From JAJVID01 sp963743425 (lineage in GTDB: Bacteria > Acidobacteriota > Blastocatellia > RBC074), in the NCBI GenBank assembly GCA_963743425.1, contig CAVUPU010000001.1, positions 186,001 through 250,000 on the forward strand: DNA of 64,000 nucleotides, read 5' to 3'. Below the pieces are notes generated by a model. That model searched no databases. It worked only from the letters and a program-made list of their open reading frames with translations, and was not told where the DNA came from. Position numbers and translations under genes: made by a program. Positions 44,659 to 51,224 of the stretch are shown one piece after another (within the stretch, counting starts at the first letter, position 1; each line of letters begins with the position of its first letter).

Positions 44659-46143
44659 ATGTCAATGCGTTTCATCGTTGCGCTCATCGTCGCGCTGTCT
44701 TGCGGCGCTCAAGCAAGCGCAAACGACAACGACTGGTCGCGCTTCCGCGGCCCCAACGGCACAGGCGTTTCCGACGCGACGAACCTTCCGGTCGAATTCG
44801 GCCCTGAGAAGGGCGTCGTCTGGAAGACCGTGTTGCCTCCGGGCCATTCATCGCCCGTGCTTGCGCGAGCGCGCATCTACGTCACCGCTCACACGCCGAT
44901 TGACCCGAAGAACAAGACCAATTATCAACTCTTCGTCATCGCGCTCGACCGCAAGACGGGCAAGGAACTTTGGCGGCGCGAGATTCCACGCGCTCACAAA
45001 GGCCGGCTGGAGAACGTCAACGGCCCGGCGTCAGCCAGCCCCGTTACCGACGGCAATAACGTCTACGCCTTCTTTCAGGATTTCGGGCTGATCGCATTCG
45101 ACGCCAACGGCAAGGAAAAATGGCGAATGCCGCTGGGGCCGTTCAATATGTTTTATGGCTACGGCGCGTCACCTATCCTGGTTGACGACAAAGTCATTGT
45201 TCCGGTTGATCAAGACCTCGGGGCGTATCTGCTCGCGGTGGACAAGAACACAGGCAAGGTGAAGTGGAAAGTTGATCGTCCCGAAGTCATATCGGGTTAT
45301 TCGACGCCGACTGTTTATCAACCAGCGGGGGCGAAGTCTGGCGCGAAGCAGTTGATCATTCCCGAAGCGTTCCAGCTTTCGGCTTACTCGGTCGCCGACG
45401 GCAAGCGCGTCTGGTGGGTGCGCGGACTGGCTTGCGAGATGAAGTCGGTCGTCAGTTACGACAATGAATACCTCTACATTAACGGCTGGGGATTTCCGCT
45501 GAATCAGCCCGGCAAACAGATTCCGACGGTGTCGTTTGAAGAGGGATTGAACCGCTACGACAAGAACAAAGACGGATTCGTCGGCAGAGACGAGATCGGC
45601 GGGACCGACCCGATTGACCGTGTGCTCGGCCCGAATTACGGCTTCGACGCTTTCGATTTGAACCGCGACCAGAAACTCGACGCGAAAGACTGGGAAATCT
45701 TCCGCGCGATGATGTCTTCGGAGAACGGGCTGTTGGCGATCAAACTCGGCGGCGAGGGCGATATGACCGAGAAGGCGATCCGCTGGAAGTATCAACGCCC
45801 CGTGCCGCAAGTGCCGTCAACATTGCTTTATCAAGGATCGCTGTTTATGGTCAACGACAGCGGCATTCTGATCTCGTTCGACCCGGCTACAGGCAATGTC
45901 GTCAAGCAGGGGCGGTTGAAAGGCGCGATTGACAAATACTTCGCCTCGCCGGTCGGCGCCGATGGCAAGGTCTATTTGATCAGCCAGGATGGGACGGTTT
46001 CGGTGGTAAAGGCTGCGGGCGAATGGGACGTGCTGTCAGTCAACGCGCTTGGCGACGAAGTCTTCGCAACCCCGGCGATCGCCGATGGAAAGATTTACGT
46101 GCGAACGAAGAGCGCGCTGTATTGCTTCGCGAAAAGCAACTGA
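44659..46143 (+). CDS. PQQ-like beta-propeller protein with EF-hands (494 aa)
   Basis: Signal peptide (FIVALIVALSCGAQASAND), then WSRFRGPNGTGVSD, the usual opening of secreted PQQ-repeat proteins. Repeated blades carry ALDRKTGKELWRREI, AVDKNTGKVKWKV and SFDPATGNVVKQG. Between blades, DKNKDGFVGRDE and DLNRDQKLDAKDW form an EF-hand pair that should bind calcium. No catalytic quinoprotein residues are evident, so it is more likely a scaffold or BamB-like protein than a dehydrogenase. It starts 14 bases after the hydrolase gene and may share its transcript. Confidence 0.9.
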   Translation: MSMRFIVALIVALSCGAQASANDNDWSRFRGPNGTGVSDATNLPVEFGPEKGVVWKTVLPPGHSSPVLARARIYVTAHTPIDPKNKTNYQLFVIALDRKTGKELWRREIPRAHKGRLENVNGPASASPVTDGNNVYAFFQDFGLIAFDANGKEKWRMPLGPFNMFYGYGASPILVDDKVIVPVDQDLGAYLLAVDKNTGKVKWKVDRPEVISGYSTPTVYQPAGAKSGAKQLIIPEAFQLSAYSVADGKRVWWVRGLACEMKSVVSYDNEYLYINGWGFPLNQPGKQIPTVSFEEGLNRYDKNKDGFVGRDEIGGTDPIDRVLGPNYGFDAFDLNRDQKLDAKDWEIFRAMMSSENGLLAIKLGGEGDMTEKAIRWKYQRPVPQVPSTLLYQGSLFMVNDSGILISFDPATGNVVKQGRLKGAIDKYFASPVGADGKVYLISQDGTVSVVKAAGEWDVLSVNALGDEVFATPAIADGKIYVRTKSALYCFAKSN

Positions 46144-46145
46144 CA

Positions 46146-46736
46146 ATGTCCGACGAATCTCGGTTAGACAGCAAGTATCCATTGCTCGCAAGCAAGAGTG
46201 GAGGAACGTTTTTGCGACGATCATTTCTTCAAATCGCCACAGCGCTTTTCATATTCGCTGTTGGAGTCGTTGCCGGCTCGCTTTGGCAATCACACCGAAT
46301 CAGTTCGCAAAAGGTCCCTTCACTTATTATTCAGAGGCAAGACGAGAAGGAGTGGCCTCTTAGCAAGGAAATTGTCTCCAGGTCGCTGCAAACTCACATT
46401 TTTCGAACGGATAAGCTACGCAGAAATAGTGTAGACGAAATTGTCTGGCGGTGGTTGAAGAAATCTGTCGCTGAGTACCCTCAAAACTGGGTGAGACTGG
46501 ATATTTCGGAAAAGGAAATTTATGGAGTCGTGATTTATCCGCCAAAAATTCTGGATTCAAGGACACTGGCATACTACAACAAGGAACTTAATGGGAAAGG
46601 AATGCCCTCTTTACTGAAAGGCAAATATTACCTGCCGGTGCAGCTAAATCAGGGGAACATTATCTGCCCCAACTGGAATGGGCTGATTGATCCTGAAGAA
46701 GCAAAACTTGTCTATTTTTATGGACACTCTGGTTGA
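46146..46736 (+). CDS. Hypothetical single-pass membrane protein (196 aa)
   Basis: The ATG at 46146 begins three bases after the PQQ-propeller stop codon, so it is probably translated by coupling; no separate ribosome binding site is obvious. A single hydrophobic helix (IATALFIFAVGVVAGSLW) at about residues 29-46 anchors a soluble domain of about 145 residues that I do not recognise. The gene is more AT-rich than its neighbours, which suggests transfer. The following small frame could be its displaced C-terminus. Confidence 0.6.
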   Translation: MSDESRLDSKYPLLASKSGGTFLRRSFLQIATALFIFAVGVVAGSLWQSHRISSQKVPSLIIQRQDEKEWPLSKEIVSRSLQTHIFRTDKLRRNSVDEIVWRWLKKSVAEYPQNWVRLDISEKEIYGVVIYPPKILDSRTLAYYNKELNGKGMPSLLKGKYYLPVQLNQGNIICPNWNGLIDPEEAKLVYFYGHSG

Positions 46737-46932
46737 GTGGTTGCTGTTGTCTTACCGAATACTCTCTACTGCTTTAGCGAAAAGGCGCGGGACAAATCCG
46801 CGACGCGATGACATTAAGAATGTTGGCTATTATTCATGCGAACTTTCGGCTTATGATGTGAGTCAGTTCAATGGCGTAGCGATCTTGCAGGAAAAACTGA
46901 TCGCCACATATCAACAACTCTGGATCAAATAA
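46720..46932 (+). CDS. Small ORF overlapping its neighbours (70 aa)
   Basis: Starts within the end of the previous gene and stops in a TAATG overlap with the next. The last half (DDIKNVGYYSCELSAYDVSQ) looks protein-like. It may be a small real gene, or a C-terminal piece of the upstream protein displaced by a frameshift. Neither can be settled here. Confidence 0.35.
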   Translation: MDTLVEWLLLSYRILSTALAKRRGTNPRRDDIKNVGYYSCELSAYDVSQFNGVAILQEKLIATYQQLWIK

Positions 46933-47411
46933 TGAACAAGGAGAAAAAAAGCTCTATGCTTTGGGTTATGTTCGCGATCGGCGCGGCCCTTTCGTGGGGA
47001 GTTTACGGCGCGATGCTGCATCATGGGCAGGTCAGGCTGGGCAGCCCGCTTCGCTCGCTGCTCTGCGTCGGCGTCGCGTACTTTTTGATCGGCGTCATCG
47101 TCCCTATGGCCATGCTCTCATCGCAGGGACAGTTGAACGGTCAGGGGTGGAGCGCCTTCGGCGCGACGACGGCGACGGCCGCGGGCGCTCTCGGCGCCAT
47201 CGGCGCAGTATGCATCATCCTGGCTTTCAAGAGCGGCGGCTTGCCGACTTACGTAATGCCATTGGTGTTCGGCGGCGCGCCGGTGATCAACGTGCTGGTC
47301 ACGATGCTGATTCACCCTCCGAAGAGCATGCCGAATCCGCTGCTCTTCGTCGGATTTCTGCTGGTCGTGCTGGGCGCGAGCATGGTTCTCTATTTCAGAC
47401 CGCAATCGTGA
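46932..47411 (+). CDS. EamA/DMT-like membrane protein (159 aa)
   Basis: Five hydrophobic helices in about 150 residues (WVMFAIGAALSWGVYGAML, VAYFLIGVIVPMAMLSS and others), with the glycine-rich helix pattern of half-size drug/metabolite transporters. The final helix (LLFVGFLLVVLGASMVLYF) matches the usual DMT ending. Full DMT transporters have ten helices, so this half-size form may dimerise. The substrate is unknown. Its ATG overlaps the stop codon of the preceding small frame. Confidence 0.7.
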   Translation: MNKEKKSSMLWVMFAIGAALSWGVYGAMLHHGQVRLGSPLRSLLCVGVAYFLIGVIVPMAMLSSQGQLNGQGWSAFGATTATAAGALGAIGAVCIILAFKSGGLPTYVMPLVFGGAPVINVLVTMLIHPPKSMPNPLLFVGFLLVVLGASMVLYFRPQS

Positions 47412-47420
47412 TTCAACAGA

Positions 47421-47503
47421 ATCAGCGCCGCGAGCGGTAGCGTGCGTGATTCCATCAATGGTCGGCTGATTCGGCCAGGCTCGCTATCGCTCGCGGTACT
47501 GAT
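47421..47503. repeat. REP-like palindrome, full copy
   Basis: An 83-bp imperfect palindrome with arms starting ATCAG and ending CTGAT around cores CGCGAGCGGTAGCG and CGCTATCGCTCGCGG. The centre TGATTCCATCA...GTCGGCTGATTCGGCC also matches the copy at 59832-59915. It lies between the membrane protein and the AraC gene. Confidence 0.85.
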
Positions 47504-47532
47504 AAACAATGATCAAATAGCAGGAGGGAGAT

Positions 47533-48417
47533 ATGTCTACACCGAAAAGAGTGATCGAATCGAACTTTGCGCAAGATGGGACTTCATACATCTTCGCGAA
47601 TTTTTTGTCCTGGCCGGGAGTGAAAGTAGGGCATGGACGCCTGCTTCCCAGCGAGACAACCAATAAACATTTGAACAGGCATCACATCTTCATCCCACTG
47701 GCCGGATCATTCAAAGCTTCGATGGTGATGGTCAGCGGAAACATCATTCACAGCAAACGAACCGTCGGTCAGGCGAGCATAGTGCCGGCGGGCCAGCAAT
47801 TTTCCGCGTATTGGAAAGACGAATTGGAAGACCTTGGGATCCATCTCGATCCCGATTTCGTTGCGCGCCAGGCGAGCGAACTTGTTCAAACCGACAATGT
47901 CAACTTAATCGCCGCCTGTGAAATCAGCGATCCTCTGGTTCATCAAATCGGGCGGTCGTTGGCCACCGAAGTCGATGCCGGAGCGCCCGGCGGATCAATT
48001 TACGCCGAGTCGTTGGTCAACACGCTGGTGGCCCATCTGCTCAGACATCACTCGTCGGCGGGCGAAAGATTCCAGCCATATCTCGGCGGGCTGCCGAAGC
48101 ATAAGTTGCGCCGCGTGACCGAATTTATCGAAGAAAACCTCGAACGCGATCTGACCCTGGCTGAAATCGCCGGGATAGCGGAGTTGAGTCCATTCCATTT
48201 CACGCGGTCTTTTAAACAGGCCACCGGCTCGACGCCGATACAATTCCTGACGCAGCGCAGGATTGATCTGGCCAAAAGGCTGCTTGTCGAAAGCGAGGCG
48301 CCGATAGTCGAGATCGGGCTGCGCGCGGGATTCAAGAACCAGAGCCATTTCACAACGCTCTTCCGCAAAATCACGTCGATGACGCCAAGGGCTTATCGCA
48401 ATGAACATCTGCGCTGA
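47533..48417 (+). CDS. AraC family transcriptional regulator (294 aa)
   Basis: The C-terminal 100 residues carry the two AraC helix-turn-helix units: LTLAEIAGIAELSPFHFTRS and PIVEIGLRAGFKNQSHFTTL, ending in the family motif MTPRAYRNEH. The N-terminal half is a cupin-like sensor domain (FIPLAGSFKASMVMVSGN). The ligand and target genes are unknown. CAGGAGGGAGAT precedes the ATG. A strong bidirectional terminator follows the gene, so it appears to be transcribed alone or with the upstream membrane protein. Confidence 0.93.
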   Translation: MSTPKRVIESNFAQDGTSYIFANFLSWPGVKVGHGRLLPSETTNKHLNRHHIFIPLAGSFKASMVMVSGNIIHSKRTVGQASIVPAGQQFSAYWKDELEDLGIHLDPDFVARQASELVQTDNVNLIAACEISDPLVHQIGRSLATEVDAGAPGGSIYAESLVNTLVAHLLRHHSSAGERFQPYLGGLPKHKLRRVTEFIEENLERDLTLAEIAGIAELSPFHFTRSFKQATGSTPIQFLTQRRIDLAKRLLVESEAPIVEIGLRAGFKNQSHFTTLFRKITSMTPRAYRNEHLR

Positions 48418-48434
48418 ATTTCCAGCAATCACAG

Positions 48435-48480
48435 AAAAAAAGCGGCAATCAACCGAAAGATTGATTGCCGCTTTTTTCTT
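48435..48480. terminator. Bidirectional intrinsic terminator
   Basis: A perfect 13-bp stem AAGCGGCAATCAA/TTGATTGCCGCTT (48440-48452 and 48461-48473) flanked by A and T runs on both sides. It lies just after the AraC stop codon. Confidence 0.92.
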
Positions 48481-48519
48481 ACACTTTCACTCTGATCGAA
48501 CCCTTTCAAGGAGAGGCCC

Positions 48520-48948
48520 ATGAATACAAAACAACAGGATGTCGGACTCATCCTCAAACTGTACGAGTTGCGGCGCGATGAAATGATGCGCCGCGCGCGC
48601 AACTGGTACGTGACCGAATTTCGGCCTGAAACCGCCAAAGACATCATCCGACTGATGCTCAGCGGCCAGGAACAGAGCGCCTATTATCGAATGGTCACTT
48701 CCTACTGGGATATGGCCGCGTCGTTCGTCAACAATGGCGGAATTGACGAAAAGATGTTCCTCGAGGCCAATACCGAACACATAGGCATCTTCGCCAGAAT
48801 CGAGCCATTCATCGCCGAAGTGCGCGAAGCCTTCGGCGAAGCCGATTATCTGATTCATCTCGAACGGCTCGTCATGAAAATCCCCAACGCCAAAGAGATC
48901 ATGGCCAACCGGCGGAAACTCTTCGAGCGATGGTCGAAGACTGAATAG
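48520..48948 (+). CDS. DUF4760-like helical protein (142 aa)
   Basis: A soluble, all-helical protein with LKLYELRRDEMMRRARNWYV near its start and the central LEANTEHIGIFARIEPFI. The pattern resembles short DUF4760-like proteins, but the match is from memory of the general pattern. AGGAGAG lies 8 bases before the ATG. Preceded by a strong terminator, so it has its own promoter. Function unknown. Confidence 0.6.
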   Translation: MNTKQQDVGLILKLYELRRDEMMRRARNWYVTEFRPETAKDIIRLMLSGQEQSAYYRMVTSYWDMAASFVNNGGIDEKMFLEANTEHIGIFARIEPFIAEVREAFGEADYLIHLERLVMKIPNAKEIMANRRKLFERWSKTE

Positions 48949-49014
48949 ACGGACCGATAACACTCAACAAGCAGATTACGCAAACTCGCCGATCGAGAGC
49001 GAGAAGGAGGGAGC

Positions 49015-49740
49015 ATGAGAAATAGAATCTTCATCACATTGTTCTTCTTTGCGCTGATGGCGGCCGCCGTGAGCGTCAAAGCCCAGATAAACGACGCCAA
49101 CGAGGCGATAGAGCGAGGCGCCGAGTTTTTCCACCGCGGGCAGTACGAACTGGCGATCTTTGAATATCGGGGAGCGTTGAATTGGCCCGGCGCTCATCAG
49201 GCCCGCGCCCGTTTCAACATCGGCGTTTGCAAGCACAGGCTCGGACATCCGCGCGAGGCCGTGACCGAATACCGCATGGCGATCAAATTGAGCGAAGGCC
49301 AATACCCATTGGCCTCTTACGCGCTGGGCATCGCGCTTCAGGATTTGCAACGATACCAGGAAGCCCGCGAAGCTTTTGCGCAGGCGGTGAAACACTCGAG
49401 CGGCAGACACGCCGAAGCGTTGTTCGAACTGGCGCTGGAATCGCAGCGCGCCGGAGACGACCGCGCCGCGTTCGAGCATTACAGGCTGGCTATCTCGCAA
49501 TCGAACGACGGCATTCCCGCCTGCCACAACAACCTGGGAGTGATCCTGGCGAAGGCGGGGATGTTGGAAGAAGCGGCGCGGGAGTTCGAGATCGCAGTCA
49601 AACGATCGCGCGGCAAATTCGCCGAAGCCAGTCAAAACCTCGCGCGTCTCCGGCAGATGCTCGACGGCTCGTCGCCTGCAATGATCGCCAGCCTGAAGAC
49701 GGTCGAAGGCGCGCGGGGAGCGAGGATGAAGGCCGAATGA
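49015..49740 (+). CDS. Secreted TPR protein (241 aa)
   Basis: Signal peptide (FITLFFFALMAAAVSVKAQ) after GGAGGGAGC. Four to five tetratricopeptide repeats follow, for example AIERGAEFFHRGQYELAIFE, ARFNIGVCKHRLGHPREAV and ACHNNLGVILAKAGMLEEAA. TPR proteins act as protein-docking scaffolds; in the periplasm they often support envelope assembly. The partner is unknown. The ORF-less mobile element begins 22 bases after its stop codon. Confidence 0.88.
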   Translation: MRNRIFITLFFFALMAAAVSVKAQINDANEAIERGAEFFHRGQYELAIFEYRGALNWPGAHQARARFNIGVCKHRLGHPREAVTEYRMAIKLSEGQYPLASYALGIALQDLQRYQEAREAFAQAVKHSSGRHAEALFELALESQRAGDDRAAFEHYRLAISQSNDGIPACHNNLGVILAKAGMLEEAAREFEIAVKRSRGKFAEASQNLARLRQMLDGSSPAMIASLKTVEGARGARMKAE

Positions 49741-49762
49741 CTCCGCAGGATTGGTTTATCAA

Positions 49763-50134
49763 AATCCGCGAAAGAATACTCCATCCATAGCGCCAGCTTG
49801 GATAGAGATGAATTTCGCCGCCCCGGAGGGGTGAATAGTGATATTATTCGCCCAGTTCTTTGAAACTCAAATTTGGCGGTTCCGGCGGGAAGTCCGCCGG
49901 GTAAAAGTTTGAACGCCGAAGAAATGAGTTGCAGTCAGTAAAGCGAGAACCAAGCGAACTGACAATTGCAAACATATGTAACGGCTATGGAGCCGTGAAA
50001 AAACAGAGATTCTTTCGAATCTCCTACCCGGTCGGACGCCGGGAAAGTCAACGCCTACGAGATACGAATCCCACAGGGGTTCGGCGTAGGAATCTCCACC
50101 TATAGCCGATAGGCTTAGGTGGAGAGGATGTCAA
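49763..50134 (+). mobile_element. ORF-less IS200/IS605-type element, copy A (structured)
   Basis: A 372-bp element with left end CCGCGAAAGAATACTCC plus hairpin and right end hairpin plus GGAGAGGATGTCAA. It contains a series of stems: CCGGCGG/CCGCCGG (49882-49900), GTCAGT/ACTGAC (49934-49963), ACGGCT/AGCCGT (49981-49996), GAGATTC/GAATCTC (50006-50023) and CCCGG/CCGGG (50027-50043). In copy B several of these stems carry paired substitutions that preserve pairing. There is no reading frame, so it would have to be mobilised or processed by proteins encoded elsewhere. Confidence 0.8.
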
Positions 50135-50194
50135 AGTGTGCTAGACTACGCCGCATTCAAAGCGTGGCTCCCTGAACGGGTTAGTTGTGGGAGT

Positions 50195-50221
50195 CACGCT
50201 CGTTACCTCTCGCGGTACTGA
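50195..50221. repeat. REP-like palindrome, single arm
   Basis: The sequence CACGCTCGTTACCTCTCGCG with following GTACTGA matches the right arm of the full REP-like copies with two changes. It lies 22 bases before the DinB start. Confidence 0.65.
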
Positions 50222-50242
50222 CTCAAACCGGGAGCGACAATA

Positions 50243-50785
50243 ATGATCTATCACACCATCGCCGACATTCTGGCCGCGAACGAACAGGCGCAGGCGCGGT
50301 TCATCGCCGCTGTCTCGAACCTGGCCGAGGCGCAGGCCAATTTTCGGCCGGATGAAAATCAATGGACGATGGCGGAGATTGTCGAACACGTCAGCATCGT
50401 CAACGACGGTTTCCTGCGGCTCACACACAAACTATTGAAGGAGGCCGAATCGTCGCCCAGTCCGTCCAGGGCCGATCTGAATCTCGGCCACACATCGCTC
50501 GATGAAAACGGCGCCCAACGGGGGCAGTTTCAGGCCCCAGAGCGAGTGCATCCGAAGGGGGGCGTGAGCGTCGAGGATTCGCTGGCGAAGATGAACGCGG
50601 CGCTGGCTGGTTTCGCGGAGGTAAAATCACGTCTCGAAGCGGTTGATCTATCCGAGCAGATGTTTCCGCATCCCGCTCTCGGGCCTCTCAATGCTTACCA
50701 ATGGTTGATTCTGCTGGGCGAGCACGAAGACCGGCATCGCGGCCAGATCGAAAGATTGAAAGCGTCCGTTGGATTTCCTGTCTAA
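50243..50785 (+). CDS. DinB family protein (180 aa)
   Basis: A DinB four-helix fold with metal ligands in WTMAEIVEHVSIVNDG (first histidine) and LGEHEDRHRGQIERLK at the C-terminus (remaining histidines). The GGGAG in the leader precedes the ATG. Like its relatives it may be a metal-dependent transferase of small thiols or of unknown role. It is not closely related to the copy at 24288. The upstream 500 bases hold only mobile or repeat DNA. Confidence 0.88.
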   Translation: MIYHTIADILAANEQAQARFIAAVSNLAEAQANFRPDENQWTMAEIVEHVSIVNDGFLRLTHKLLKEAESSPSPSRADLNLGHTSLDENGAQRGQFQAPERVHPKGGVSVEDSLAKMNAALAGFAEVKSRLEAVDLSEQMFPHPALGPLNAYQWLILLGEHEDRHRGQIERLKASVGFPV

Positions 50786-50857
50786 CAGCGCCGCGCGTAG
50801 GCAGGCGGCGTTGTTAGACACAGTCTGGGACGAAGGAAAATTATAGGAGAACCGACC

Positions 50858-51166
50858 ATGCGTAGAGCCCTTCTGCTAGCATGCGCGTTCGCAGTCGGCA
50901 GCGCCGGGATGCTGCCGAGAGCTGCCATTGAGCAGCGAACCACGGCTCAGCAGAGCCAGTCAACGACCGTGACCGGAAGATTGACAAACGAGGGCGTGGA
51001 GTGCCAGGCCATGCGAGGCGACGATGGGAAGCTGTATACGCTTACAGGCGATTTGAAGGGCTTCCGAACCGGTGATCGCGTCAGGGTCACAGGCAGGATT
51101 GCGGAAGCATCGTTCTGCATACAGGGCGCGACACTCGGCGTCGAGAAGATCGAACGCGCGAAATAG
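50858..51166 (+). CDS. Small secreted protein, OB-fold-like (102 aa)
   Basis: TAGGAGAACC precedes the ATG. A signal peptide (ALLLACAFAVGSAGMLPRAA) is followed by one small beta domain: TTVTGRLTNEGVECQAMRG, KLYTLTGDLKGFRTGDRVRV and EASFCIQGATLGV. Two cysteines may pair outside the cytoplasm. This matches the general look of DUF5818-like proteins. Role unknown. Confidence 0.7.
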   Translation: MRRALLLACAFAVGSAGMLPRAAIEQRTTAQQSQSTTVTGRLTNEGVECQAMRGDDGKLYTLTGDLKGFRTGDRVRVTGRIAEASFCIQGATLGVEKIERAK

Positions 51167-51224
51167 CCGGATGAGTCTGGTCGCCTGGCGCCGAGTGGCG
51201 TGGTTTAGTAAAACGGCGACGAGT

